Origin: an uncultured Clostridia bacterium
Lineage (GTDB): Bacteria > Bacillota > Clostridia > TANB77 > CAG-508
Length of the DNA stretch: 64,000 nt
Assembly: GCA_947628085.1 (NCBI GenBank)
Contig: CANQYM010000002.1
Coordinates: 1 to 64,000 of the forward strand
Direction of reading: 5' to 3'
This document shows, in pieces, positions 51,037 to 60,486 of this stretch; position 1 is the stretch's first letter, and every line of letters begins with the position of its first letter. The notes under the pieces were generated by a model. That model worked only from the letters and a program-made list of their open reading frames with translations, ran no database searches and had not been told where the DNA came from. Made by a program: the position numbers and the translations under genes.

Positions 51037-51592
51037 TTTTATTTTTTTCAATTTCTTGTTTTACAAGTTTTAAGTCTTCCCAAAAGTAAATCTTCTTACT
51101 TTCATCTCTTAAAAGTGCTGCTGGATGAAATGTTGGAAGATATTTTATTCCTTTCTTTTCTATCCACTTTCCTCTTGAAGCTGTTATTCCATACTCATCT
51201 CCTAAAATGTTTTTCAAAGCAGTATTTCCAAGAAGTACTATTACTTTAGGCTTTATTATCATAACTTGATTTCTTAAATAATCCAAACATGCCATTGCCT
51301 CTTCTTTTAAAGGTGTTCTATTACTTGGTGGCCTGCATTTTACAATATTTGCAATATAAACTTTTTTTCTATCAATTCCTAATCCTAAAAAAGCTTGATT
51401 CATAAGCTTTCCTGCTTTTCCAACAAAAGGCTCTCCTTCTTTATCTTCATCTGCTCCTGGACCTTCACCTATAAACATAATTTCAGCATTTTCATTTCCA
51501 CTTCCAAAAACAGTGTTTGTTCTAGTTTTGCAAAGTTCACATTTAGTACATTTTTTTACAATTTCATTTACTTCTTCTAATTTTTCATACAT
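51023..51592 (-). CDS. udg: Family 4 uracil-DNA glycosylase
   Basis: Removes uracil from DNA. The 189 residues carry the iron-sulfur cysteines (Cys15, Cys18, Cys86, Cys102), motif [18 protein letters not shown] and motif B HPAALLR. The lineage probably relies on this iron-sulfur enzyme for uracil repair; I see no family 1 Ung in the window. It lies 12 bp after the laccase-domain gene. Confidence 0.92.
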   Translation of the reverse strand: MYEKLEEVNEIVKKCTKCELCKTRTNTVFGSGNENAEIMFIGEGPGADEDKEGEPFVGKAGKLMNQAFLGLGIDRKKVYIANIVKCRPPSNRTPLKEEAMACLDYLRNQVMIIKPKVIVLLGNTALKNILGDEYGITASRGKWIEKKGIKYLPTFHPAALLRDESKKIYFWEDLKLVKQEIEKNKKEKD

Positions 51593-51604
51593 TTATATCA
51601 CATC

Positions 51605-52396
51605 CTATAAACTTATTATTGCAGTTGCAAGTTTAAAATCTTTTCCTTCTACTCTATAAGAATTAATCTTTTCAGAATTACACACACTGCAAATATTGCA
51701 GTCTATAATATTTTCTTCTTTTAAACCTAATTCTTTAAAAAGTATTTTATTTATCATTACTGTATCTATCATATATTTTTGTTTTTCTTCTACAACTTTT
51801 CCTTTTTCAATAAATTCATTTGTTCTATGTGTAAATGAAAAAATTTTTTCACATAAATCTTTTACATCTTCATCAACTTCAAAATGGCATTTTCTTATAC
51901 TAGGACAAATAAAGCAATTTATGTCTTTAGGATTACAATTATAATAAGTTATCATTTTTACTACTGCTTTTTCTCCAATTTTTTGAAAAGTTCCCTTCCA
52001 TCCAGAATGAACATTTGCTATAACTTTTTTAATAGGATCATAAAAGAAAAATAATATGCAATCTGCATTTGTAGTAGTTAGTGCAATATTTTTTTGATTT
52101 GTTATTAATCCATCTACATCTTTTAATTCTTCTTTTTTCATTACTTTTGAAATACATTTTACATTACTAGTATGCTTTTGCAATGGCTTAACTAGTGTAC
52201 TTATATCAAGTCCAATTGCATCATAAATTTTTGCATATGAGCTTTTTTCTTCTTCTGAATTACTACGAAAGTTTATACCTTCTCCTTTTAATGTATATGC
52301 ATGTTTAATTCCAAAATCTAATAATTTCTTAAACTGTATATATTCTATTCCGTTTTTATTATTATAAATTATTTCATCATTTTGAATATCAAACAT
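51605..52396 (-). CDS. pgeF: Laccase-domain (PgeF/YlmD-type) protein
   Basis: 263 residues with [21 protein letters not shown] and the metal-site CHFEVDEDV, and a C-terminal [13 protein letters not shown]. The family was called polyphenol oxidase or laccase. Later work assigns purine nucleoside phosphorylase-like and peptidoglycan-edit functions (PgeF), so the reaction here is uncertain. Between alr and udg in a leftward unit; proximity to alr fits a cell-wall role. Confidence 0.85.
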   Translation of the reverse strand: MFDIQNDEIIYNNKNGIEYIQFKKLLDFGIKHAYTLKGEGINFRSNSEEEKSSYAKIYDAIGLDISTLVKPLQKHTSNVKCISKVMKKEELKDVDGLITNQKNIALTTTNADCILFFFYDPIKKVIANVHSGWKGTFQKIGEKAVVKMITYYNCNPKDINCFICPSIRKCHFEVDEDVKDLCEKIFSFTHRTNEFIEKGKVVEEKQKYMIDTVMINKILFKELGLKEENIIDCNICSVCNSEKINSYRVEGKDFKLATAIISL

Positions 52397-52407
52397 AATT
52401 TTCTCCT

Positions 52408-53499
52408 TTAATTTTTATAAATTCTAGGCACTCTACTAGAAATTGTGCTTATTACTTCATAATTTATAGTATTTGTTAAACTTGCTATTTCTTCGACTGT
52501 TATTATTTTATTATCCCAAATATATACCTCTTCTCTAAGCTTTACACTCTCTATTTCTGATACATCTGCCATTATGCTATCCATGCAAACATTTCCAACA
52601 ATCGGAGCTTTTTTGCCTTTTATAACTACAAATCCTTTATTTGAAAGCAACCTACTTAGTCCATCTGCATAACCAATTGGAATAGTTGCAATTTTTGTTT
52701 TCTTGTTTGTTATGAATTTTCTAGAATATCCAATTGAAGTTCCTTCTTCTACTTCTTTTAAAAATGTAATTTTAGATTTTAAACTACATACTGGCTTTAA
52801 ATCTATCTTTTCATAAGTATTTTCTTCAGACTTATATCCATATAGAATTATTCCTGGTCTTACTAAATTATAATTGCTATTTTTAAAATTTAAAATTCCA
52901 TTTGATGCTAGAGAATGAACATATTTTATATCTCCTAATTTTTCTTTTGCCAAGTTTACAGATTCATCAAATAATTTTAATTGATTTTGAGTATATTCAA
53001 AATCTGTATCTGGTGAAGATAAATGTGTATAAATTCCTTCTACTTCTATATTGGAATATTTTTTCACTTCATCTAAAAAGTTTGGAAGTTCTTTTGGATT
53101 TATTCCTGTTCTTCCCATTCCTGTGTCTATTTCAATGTGAATTTTTGCTTTTTCTGAAGCTTTAGAAAGTTCTTTTATAAACTCTATTTCACAAGTTCCT
53201 GCTATTATATTATATTCTACTATTTTTTCTATTTCTTCCCTTGAAGGCTGATTTAATATTAAAATATCGTTTTCATAACCAGAGTTTCTTAAATCTATTG
53301 CTTCATCTACTATTGCAACTGCAACTACTTCAAATTTATTTATTATATTTTTTGCTTCATTTATATAGGTTCCATATCCATTAGCTTTAACAACAGGCAT
53401 TAATTGTATTTTTTCTCCAACAAATTCTTTTATTTTTTGAACATTATATTCAAAAGCATTTAAATCTACTTCCATAACTGTAGGTCTAGTTATTTTCAT
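52408..53499 (-). CDS. alr: Alanine racemase
   Basis: PLP enzyme making D-alanine for peptidoglycan. The 363 residues carry the PLP lysine Lys38 (VVKANGYG), the catalytic tyrosine in IGYSRKF near 260, and NVCMDSIMADV. Full length. It follows addB by 34 bp. Confidence 0.95.
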   Translation of the reverse strand: MKITRPTVMEVDLNAFEYNVQKIKEFVGEKIQLMPVVKANGYGTYINEAKNIINKFEVVAVAIVDEAIDLRNSGYENDILILNQPSREEIEKIVEYNIIAGTCEIEFIKELSKASEKAKIHIEIDTGMGRTGINPKELPNFLDEVKKYSNIEVEGIYTHLSSPDTDFEYTQNQLKLFDESVNLAKEKLGDIKYVHSLASNGILNFKNSNYNLVRPGIILYGYKSEENTYEKIDLKPVCSLKSKITFLKEVEEGTSIGYSRKFITNKKTKIATIPIGYADGLSRLLSNKGFVVIKGKKAPIVGNVCMDSIMADVSEIESVKLREEVYIWDNKIITVEEIASLTNTINYEVISTISSRVPRIYKN

Positions 53500-53533
53500 T
53501 TGAATTTATTCCTCTCTTGTTAATTTTTTATAA

Positions 53534-56500
53534 TCAATTTAATTCTTTTTTAGTAATATAATTATATTCATTTCCCTTTATACTAGTATTAAACATGCAA
53601 ATTGTTTTAAACTTGCAATAGTCACATCCTGTTTTTTTATTATAGCTATATGGTTTTATATCTATTTTTCCTTGTAAAATTTCTTTTACTATATCTTTTA
53701 TTATTTCTTTTACTTGTGCTTGTAATTTTTCAAAATTTTCTTTGCTCATAATACTAGATTTTTTCTCACTTAAATCTCCTTCTTTTCCAATATATACTGG
53801 AATTATGTCTGATGAGCCCTTTTCTAGTTTATTATCCATCATTTTTACAACTGAAATATCTGCTAAAATTAAACCTTTCATTTTAAAGTTATTTCTAATT
53901 TTACTTGCAATTTCCTCTTCTGTTAAATTTTTAGCATTTTTAACTACATTATCTATAAGTCCCATGTACAAAACTCCACTTGGAAGAAAATCTTCTTGAT
54001 CACAAATTGCGTCTAAATATGTAATTAGTTGTATTTGAAGTCCTGATAGCACTTGTGATAAATCTAAATCTCTCATTGATGATTTATAGTCTATTATTCT
54101 TACATATTGCTTATCTGAAAGCTTTGCGGTGTCTACTCTATCAATTTTTCCAGTAATTTCAATTTTTTTATTCTCAGTTTCTAGTTTTATTGGTTTAAAT
54201 GCACCACTATCTTTAAATTCTAATTCATGTCCTAGTATAGAAAAATCGCTATATTTTAAAGAATATACTATATAGCATATAGATTGATAAACAACTTTTT
54301 TAAGCCTTCTAGTTAATAATTTAAATTTTGCAGAGCTTGAAAAAGTATAATATTTGCTCATTTCTAAAAGCTCTTGCACAATTTTATTTACAATTTTTAA
54401 AATTTCATCTTCTTCAATTTCTTTAATGTTTATGCCTTTTTCATCTATTTCTTTAAAAAATAAGTCTATTACTTCATGCATGAAAGAACCTGTATCTATT
54501 GCCTCTAACTTCAATTCTTGTTTTTCTTTTAAATTTAAACCATATGTTAGATGAAATGCAAAAGGACATCTTCTATAAGCCTCTAACTTTGAAACACTCG
54601 TTTTTAAAGTGCCTTCATATAATTTTTCTATATTTTCTTTCGAAATTACTTCTGCTTTATTTGTATAGTAAATTCCAGAAATAGCTCTTTTAAATCTATC
54701 ACTATCTTTTGAAAAGAAATATCTTAAAATTTCTTTCCATTCATCAGTTAATTCTTTTCCTTCTAAATATTCTTTATAGGCAACTAAAGCCTCTTCGAAT
54801 GTTGCTTTTTCATTCGTTTTAACTAATTTTTTTGAGGTTACATCACTTTCTTCTATTAAATTTGGAAAAATTCTTTTTAATTTTTTTATTAAAATTGAAG
54901 GTCTAATAGATGTTCCATCTTTATCTGAAGATGAGTAAGACAAATATAATTTTTCTTCTGGTGATGATAATGTTCTATAAATGTTAAATTGCTCTTCATA
55001 TAAATTATCAACAGAAGTTTTAGCAAGTTCTATTCCAGCACTCTTTAAAGCAAGTCTATCTTCATCATTAAAATATCCCTCTACTCTATTTGTTTTTGGA
55101 AAAGATCCATCATTCATTCCAATTATAAATGCAACTTTTAAATTATTGCTTCTTGTTCTTTCTGTATCTCCTAAAACAACTTGATCTTGTGTTGCTGGGA
55201 TTTTTCCTATTTCAGATGATTTTAAAGCCACTTCAAGTAAGTCTTTATATTTTTCAAAAGTTATTTTTTCTCCATCAAAAATTAAGCAAATTTCATCTAA
55301 AATTTCTACTAAAATTTTATAGCTTGTGTTGTATTCATCAGATAGTTCAATGCTTCCATATTCTTTTATTTTTTTATCTAATTTTTCATTAATTTTATTT
55401 TGAATTAGGAAATTATATATTTCTTTTGTTATTTGATTTACATTTTTTTCTGAAGATACTTTTTCTTTAAATTCTAATAGAGGTGTTATTATTTTTTTTC
55501 TTAAATTTTCTAGCTTTTCTTGAACATCGTTTACAGGCTCATAATTAAATTCTCTATTATAGAACTTATTTCTTTTTATTCCCCATTTTCTGCAATAATT
55601 TTCAAACAAATAAATATCTTCATTTTCTATATCTAGAAGTCCGATTTTTAAATAATTAAATACAGAATCAAAAGACCAATTATTCACAAAAATATCAAGC
55701 ATAGCCATAATAAATTTAATTAAAATATTTTGATTTAATTCTTTCTTATCATCTATAAAAAGTGGTATTTCATACTTTCTACATATTGCTTTTGCATCTT
55801 CTGAATATTTATCTATGTCTTCAGTTATAATTCCAATTTCACTATATCTATATCCACATGTTTTAACCAAATTGTGGATATTTTGAGCTACATATTCTAT
55901 TTCTGTATAAGGATTATTTGCTAAAAATAGTTTTATGTTTTTATTTTCTTTATCATACTTTTCAAATTTATTTACAAAGCTTTTCTCTAAAAATTTTAAT
56001 TCTTCATTTTTAAATTTTACTGTTTCTTCTAAATAAATTTCTTCTGTTTTCACATTATTTTTTTCTGCAATTTCTATTAATTTATTTGCATATTTTTTAT
56101 TAAAATAAAAAATATCTTTTTCTTCTGGTAAAATATTTTTTAAATTATCTGTTGTAGTTGCCACTGTTATTTCGTGAGCTTGCACTAAAAGTTTTTCAAA
56201 TACTCTATATTCTTGAGGTGTAAAGCCTAAAAATTCATCTATATAAATTTCAGCATTTTTAAACATATCTGTTTTATCTAAGTTTTCTGCAAGAATATTT
56301 AAAACATCATTTTCATCAATGAATTTATTAGCAAGTTTTTCTTCATATTTTTTATATAAAATGCTTATATCTTTTACTTTTAATTTCATATATCCATTTG
56401 AAATTTCTAAGTTTTCTAAATCTGAAACTGTTACTTGATGCTTTTTAAATTCTGTAAAAAGATTATTTACAATATCAATATTTTTTTCTGATTTTCCTAA

Positions 56501-56812
56501 AAAGTTTAAAGATTCTTTTTCTTTTGAAAGCAAATCAAAAATAAGCATATCTTTTCCAACTTTTGAAAGGTGATTCTTATTTTCACCAATCTCATTTGAA
56601 ACTCGATATGCCATTCTACTAAGAGTTAAAACTTCAACATCTATTAAACTATTTACTTTTAGAACTTCAAAAAGTTTATTTTCTGCAGAAAGATTGCATT
56701 GTTCTGGAACAATAAGGAAAATTTTTCTTGTTCCTACTTTACTTTTTATATTTTTATAAATATATTCACTTTTACCTGTTCCACTTCTTCCAAGTACTAA
56801 GTTTAACTTCAT
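53534..56812 (-). CDS. addB: ATP-dependent helicase/nuclease subunit B
   Basis: 1092 residues. An N-terminal Walker A (LGRSGTGKSEYIY), an inactivated-helicase body, and a C-terminal RecB-type nuclease domain (SGLQIQLITYLDA, IIDYKSS). The iron-sulfur cysteine staple is formed by RRCPFAF and the distal CDYCKFKTICMF. It partners AddA in double-strand-break resection. addA usually follows addB directly; here alr follows instead, so addA must lie elsewhere or be absent. Confidence 0.92.
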   Translation of the reverse strand: MKLNLVLGRSGTGKSEYIYKNIKSKVGTRKIFLIVPEQCNLSAENKLFEVLKVNSLIDVEVLTLSRMAYRVSNEIGENKNHLSKVGKDMLIFDLLSKEKESLNFLGKSEKNIDIVNNLFTEFKKHQVTVSDLENLEISNGYMKLKVKDISILYKKYEEKLANKFIDENDVLNILAENLDKTDMFKNAEIYIDEFLGFTPQEYRVFEKLLVQAHEITVATTTDNLKNILPEEKDIFYFNKKYANKLIEIAEKNNVKTEEIYLEETVKFKNEELKFLEKSFVNKFEKYDKENKNIKLFLANNPYTEIEYVAQNIHNLVKTCGYRYSEIGIITEDIDKYSEDAKAICRKYEIPLFIDDKKELNQNILIKFIMAMLDIFVNNWSFDSVFNYLKIGLLDIENEDIYLFENYCRKWGIKRNKFYNREFNYEPVNDVQEKLENLRKKIITPLLEFKEKVSSEKNVNQITKEIYNFLIQNKINEKLDKKIKEYGSIELSDEYNTSYKILVEILDEICLIFDGEKITFEKYKDLLEVALKSSEIGKIPATQDQVVLGDTERTRSNNLKVAFIIGMNDGSFPKTNRVEGYFNDEDRLALKSAGIELAKTSVDNLYEEQFNIYRTLSSPEEKLYLSYSSSDKDGTSIRPSILIKKLKRIFPNLIEESDVTSKKLVKTNEKATFEEALVAYKEYLEGKELTDEWKEILRYFFSKDSDRFKRAISGIYYTNKAEVISKENIEKLYEGTLKTSVSKLEAYRRCPFAFHLTYGLNLKEKQELKLEAIDTGSFMHEVIDLFFKEIDEKGINIKEIEEDEILKIVNKIVQELLEMSKYYTFSSSAKFKLLTRRLKKVVYQSICYIVYSLKYSDFSILGHELEFKDSGAFKPIKLETENKKIEITGKIDRVDTAKLSDKQYVRIIDYKSSMRDLDLSQVLSGLQIQLITYLDAICDQEDFLPSGVLYMGLIDNVVKNAKNLTEEEIASKIRNNFKMKGLILADISVVKMMDNKLEKGSSDIIPVYIGKEGDLSEKKSSIMSKENFEKLQAQVKEIIKDIVKEILQGKIDIKPYSYNKKTGCDYCKFKTICMFNTSIKGNEYNYITKKELN

Positions 56813-56834
56813 TTATAATTTTTTTCCTCCAAAA

Positions 56835-58052
56835 TTAATAATCTTCTAAACTTATTTCTGGGTAATTTAGCTTTAGATGTCCCAAAAGATAATCATCTTC
56901 AACATGACTTCTGAAAAACTCGTTTGAACCTTTTAAGAAATTTGAATATCTTACGTTTTTGGGCAAAGAACCTGGTAAAAATCCATTTATAATTGGATCA
57001 TCCCAAGTTACATCAACAGCATACCACTTATTATTTATAAAAACATAATTCCATGCATGACTCTCTGTAAGACCTGCACTATTTGTTCCAGTTCCACAAA
57101 CTATTATACAAGGTATTTCAAGTTCATCTAAGAGACTTTTAAAAGCTTTTGCATAACCTTCGCAAACAGCTTGTTTTTCTATCAAAGTTCCATAAATACT
57201 ATAAACAGAATCTCTTCCATTTGCATTATATTCTGTATTATCTATTAAATAATCATGTATAAACTCAACTTGTTTAAATCTGTCTAATCCTCTCGTTTGA
57301 TCTATTATTTTCTTTTTTTCTTCATTTATTTTATCTGCGGCTATTTTTACTTCTTCTATAGAATTAAAATCTCCTTCTAAATAGTCATTTCCATTATTTC
57401 CGCCTATTGATACTTTATATGTTGTTGAGAAAAGTTTTGTTGTTATATGTGTTAATAAATACATTTTTGAAATATCTATATAAAATATATCTGGATTATC
57501 TAAAATTAAAGAATTTGTTGCGCTATCTAGTGCTTCTTTTAGAATATTTTCTCCATCTTCTGTTTGTAATAAATCATTAAATGTCATTCCATAATCTATT
57601 GTATATGTTCCTGTTTTTAAATCTTCTCTATGGTTGTATAATCTATCATAAATTCTTTTTCCATATTCATCAAGTTGGCTATAATAAAATCTATTTGTAG
57701 CTATTGCATTTTGTGAATTGTTAGAATTGCTAGTAGAATCGTTTTCAGATTGCATATTTTGCAAAAGATTTAGTGGATTTTCAACATCTGGTAATGCTGA
57801 TTCTGTGCTATTTTCTCCCTCTCTTACAATTATTCTTTCTTTATTTATATCATCAACTTGTATTGCCTCATCTGAATCTATATCACTTGCCATACTATCA
57901 ATTTGTTTATATAACATACTTGCAATGCTATACTTTTCTGGAACTGTTATTACTTTAAATGCATCAAGACAAAAATATACTGTGCATAAGAAAATAATAA
58001 TCATTAATAAACTTATAATAAAAGTTATAATTTTTCCAAATATTTTCCCCAT
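56835..58052 (-). CDS. Membrane-anchored transglutaminase-like protein
   Basis: 405 residues: an N-terminal transmembrane helix (about 10-32), an Asn/Ser-rich linker (about 100-120) and a transglutaminase-like domain. Its triad is visible: Cys in QAVCEGYAKAF, His in SHAWNYV and Asp in VDVTWDDP. The catalytic domain should be extracytoplasmic; peptide hydrolysis or crosslinking at the cell surface is likely. It lies 14 bp downstream of ogg and 22 bp upstream of addB. Confidence 0.82.
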   Translation of the reverse strand: MGKIFGKIITFIISLLMIIIFLCTVYFCLDAFKVITVPEKYSIASMLYKQIDSMASDIDSDEAIQVDDINKERIIVREGENSTESALPDVENPLNLLQNMQSENDSTSNSNNSQNAIATNRFYYSQLDEYGKRIYDRLYNHREDLKTGTYTIDYGMTFNDLLQTEDGENILKEALDSATNSLILDNPDIFYIDISKMYLLTHITTKLFSTTYKVSIGGNNGNDYLEGDFNSIEEVKIAADKINEEKKKIIDQTRGLDRFKQVEFIHDYLIDNTEYNANGRDSVYSIYGTLIEKQAVCEGYAKAFKSLLDELEIPCIIVCGTGTNSAGLTESHAWNYVFINNKWYAVDVTWDDPIINGFLPGSLPKNVRYSNFLKGSNEFFRSHVEDDYLLGHLKLNYPEISLEDY

Positions 58053-58066
58053 ATATATCCTTTCAA

Positions 58067-58936
58067 TTATCCTTCTAATTCTCTTTTCCAGTAAAATAAA
58101 TACTGTTGAGCAATGCCGGATAGTCCCTTAAATTTATCTTCTGCAAGTTTTTGTAATTCTTTTTTATTAACCTTATTTTCATCTTCATTATGAATGTATA
58201 AATCATTCATTACTCTTCTTACCCAAACATCAATTGGAAAAGCATCTACTCTTTTTAAAGAAAAAAGTAAAATGCAATCTGCAACTTTAGGCCCAACTCC
58301 ATCTAATTTTAATAATTCTTCTTTCATTAATTTTGTATCATTTAATTTTTTTAAATTTTCTAGATCAAATTCTTTATTTAAAATCATTTTAGTTGTATTA
58401 TAAATTCGTTTATCTCTAAAGCCTAACCCTAAACCTCTTAAATCTTCTACAGATGCTTTTGAAAGTTCTTCCACAGTTGGAAAAGTATAATATTCTTTAT
58501 TTTCAAATTCTAATTTTCTTCCATAAGCCTTGCTTATTCTTTCTATTATTTTTTTAATTCTTGGAATATTATTATTTGCAGATATTATAAAAGAAATTAT
58601 TGTTTCCCATAAATCTTGTCTTAATATTCTTATTCCTTCTCCAAATTTGATGCTTTCTCTCATATATTCATCAATTTGAAATAGTTTTTCTTTATATTCC
58701 GTATAATTTGTATCTAAGTCGAAATAATATCTAACAAGTGATTTAAAATCTTCATTATTATTGCAAGTTCCAGTAAAAATAATCTTATTATTTTCTTTTT
58801 TTACCTTTATTACAGCATTTTTTACAACACCAATAAAAGAGCCATCTTCTGCTTTATTCCATCTAAAACATTGTCCACATTCAAAAATATGTTTTAAGTT
58901 AAAAGACTCTTGATTTTCTAATACATACTTTTCCAT
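58067..58936 (-). CDS. ogg: 8-oxoguanine DNA glycosylase/lyase
   Basis: 289 residues: an Ogg-type N-terminal domain (GQCFRWNKAEDGSF) and HhH-GPD catalytic domain. The hairpin is LKLDGVGPKVADCILLFSL, a catalytic Lys is in GFRDKRIYN.T.. and Asp in FPIDVWVRR. Removes 8-oxoguanine from DNA. Leads the ogg-transglutaminase-addB-alr-pgeF-udg run, which has several DNA-repair members. Confidence 0.9.
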   Translation of the reverse strand: MEKYVLENQESFNLKHIFECGQCFRWNKAEDGSFIGVVKNAVIKVKKENNKIIFTGTCNNNEDFKSLVRYYFDLDTNYTEYKEKLFQIDEYMRESIKFGEGIRILRQDLWETIISFIISANNNIPRIKKIIERISKAYGRKLEFENKEYYTFPTVEELSKASVEDLRGLGLGFRDKRIYNTTKMILNKEFDLENLKKLNDTKLMKEELLKLDGVGPKVADCILLFSLKRVDAFPIDVWVRRVMNDLYIHNEDENKVNKKELQKLAEDKFKGLSGIAQQYLFYWKRELEG

Positions 58937-59020
58937 ATACCTATCCTTGTTATATTTACATTGTTAATTCATTTTATTACATTTTGAGCAAATAATCAAT
59001 AGTAAATTAAGTCTATTTAA

Positions 59021-59061
59021 GTATTCAAATAAATACAATAATTCAGTATCTATTTGAATAC
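59021..59061 (+). promoter_or_regulatory. 11-bp inverted-repeat operator upstream of the first XRE gene
   Basis: GTATTCAAATA (59021-59031) and its exact reverse complement (59051-59061) are separated by 19 bp, just upstream of a TAGAAT -10-like box (59066-59071). The placement suggests autoregulation by the small HTH protein encoded downstream. Confidence 0.6.
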
Positions 59062-59099
59062 ATGATAGAATTATAAAAAAGTTTAAGAGGATTCGTTCA

Positions 59100-59324
59100 A
59101 TGTATTTAAAACGTTTAAAAGATTTAAGAGAAGATAATGATTTATCTCAAGAAGCAATTGCTGAAATTTTAAAAATAACTAGACCTCAATATAGTCTATA
59201 TGAAACTGGAAAACGTGATATTCCAGTTGACTTGTTACGCGTTTTAGCAAAATTTTACAATACAAGTATTGATTACATTGTTGGTGATACAAATATTTAT
59301 AAAAGATATCCCGAATCTAAATAA
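59100..59324 (+). CDS. Small XRE-family HTH regulator 1
   Basis: 74 residues, a single Cro/CI-type helix-turn-helix (LRDLREDNDLSQEAIAEILKITRPQYSLYE) with the common tail LAKFYNTSIDYIVGDT. No effector domain. Shine-Dalgarno AGAGG lies about 10 bases upstream. It is followed in the same direction by a paralogue; each has its own dyad-containing promoter region, so they may cross-regulate. Confidence 0.9.
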   Translation: MYLKRLKDLREDNDLSQEAIAEILKITRPQYSLYETGKRDIPVDLLRVLAKFYNTSIDYIVGDTNIYKRYPESK

Positions 59325-59346
59325 AATTTTATATCGAAAAACATTA

Positions 59347-59387
59347 TTGTAAAATCTTTTCTCTCTATATATAATCTATATAGATTA
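59347..59387 (+). promoter_or_regulatory. Promoter of the second XRE gene with overlapping 16-bp palindrome
   Basis: -35 TTGTAA (59347-59352), 17-nt spacer, -10 TATAAT (59370-59375). A perfect 16-bp palindrome TAATCTATATAGATTA (59372-59387) starts inside the -10 and covers the expected start site, an ideal repressor position. Confidence 0.8.
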
Positions 59388-59404
59388 CATGAAAGGATTT
59401 TTTT

Positions 59405-59629
59405 ATGTTTAAAAGATTAAAAGAATTAAGAAAAAAAAATAATTTAACTCAGAAAGATATTTCTAAAAAACTTAAAATATCTCAAAGTTTATATTCATAT
59501 TATGAGAGTGGAAAAAAGAATATTCCTGTTAGAATTCTTTCAAAACTTGCAAAAGAATATAATACCAGTATTGACTATATAGTTGGAGATACAGATAAAA
59601 TAGAACCACATATACTATTTAAAGCCTAG
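59405..59629 (+). CDS. Small XRE-family HTH regulator 2
   Basis: 74 residues, paralogous to its upstream neighbour (LRKKNNLTQKDISKKLKISQSLYSYYE; tail LAKEYNTSIDYIVGDT). Shine-Dalgarno AAAGGA precedes the ATG. Its 3' end overlaps the convergent yitT-family gene by 15 bp, so no terminator fits between them. Confidence 0.9.
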   Translation: MFKRLKELRKKNNLTQKDISKKLKISQSLYSYYESGKKNIPVRILSKLAKEYNTSIDYIVGDTDKIEPHILFKA

Positions 59630-60451
59630 TCCATATACCTCTCTTGCATCTGTTATTACTATAAAGGCATTTATATCTATTTTTTTAGAAATTGACTTTA
59701 TTCTTTCTAAGTCTCGTCTTTTTGAAACACACATAATTACCATTTTATTTTCTTTAGTAAAGCTACCTTTTCCATATAAGCCAGTAGCTCCTCTTTTTAT
59801 TTCCAAATTTATAGCTTTCATTATTTCATCATACTTATCTGAAATTATATAAATAATTTTGCAAAAATTAATACCTTCAAAAACGATGTCTATCATTTTT
59901 CCTATTAGAAATATTACTATTGCTGAATATAATCCAATTTCCAATTCTTTAAAAACAATTAAATTTGAAATTACAACTGCAATATCAATTAACATTATTA
60001 TATTACTCATTTTTATATGAATATTATAGTTTTGAGAAATATATGCAATTAAATCTGTTCCTCCAGTTGAAGTATTTGTTTTAAAAACTAATGCTAAACC
60101 ACTTCCAACTAGTATTCCACCATAAATACTAGATAGTAGTCTATCATGCACTAAAAAATTAAATGTTCCAAAAATGTCTATAAATTTTGAATATAAAAAT
60201 GTTGCAAAAATAGTTTTTAAAATAAATTTAAATCCTAATTTAAAATACCCAATAATAAAAAGTGGTATGTTTAATATTAGTATAGTTGTTCCCATTTGAA
60301 CATGAAACACATAATAAAAAATCGTTGCAATTCCAGCAAAGCCTCCACTTGACAATTGGTTTGGAAGTAAGAAGCAACTTGTTCCAAATGATGCTAAAAT
60401 GCAACCTGCTATAATTAATATTCCATTATAAAAAAACTTAAAAATATTCAT
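59615..60451 (-). CDS. YitT family membrane protein
   Basis: 278 residues: five to six transmembrane helices (SGGFAGIATIFYYV, LVFKTNTSTGGTDLIA repeats typical of YitT) followed by a cytosolic DUF2179 domain (GATGLYGKGSFTKENKMVIMCV). Function unknown. It replaces smc at the position downstream of the radical SAM gene, where many Clostridia have smc-ftsY. Confidence 0.9.
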   Translation of the reverse strand: MNIFKFFYNGILIIAGCILASFGTSCFLLPNQLSSGGFAGIATIFYYVFHVQMGTTILILNIPLFIIGYFKLGFKFILKTIFATFLYSKFIDIFGTFNFLVHDRLLSSIYGGILVGSGLALVFKTNTSTGGTDLIAYISQNYNIHIKMSNIIMLIDIAVVISNLIVFKELEIGLYSAIVIFLIGKMIDIVFEGINFCKIIYIISDKYDEIMKAINLEIKRGATGLYGKGSFTKENKMVIMCVSKRRDLERIKSISKKIDINAFIVITDAREVYGLGFK

Positions 60452-60486
60452 ACTTTTAGTATCAATACTTTTAAGTTTTTTATACT

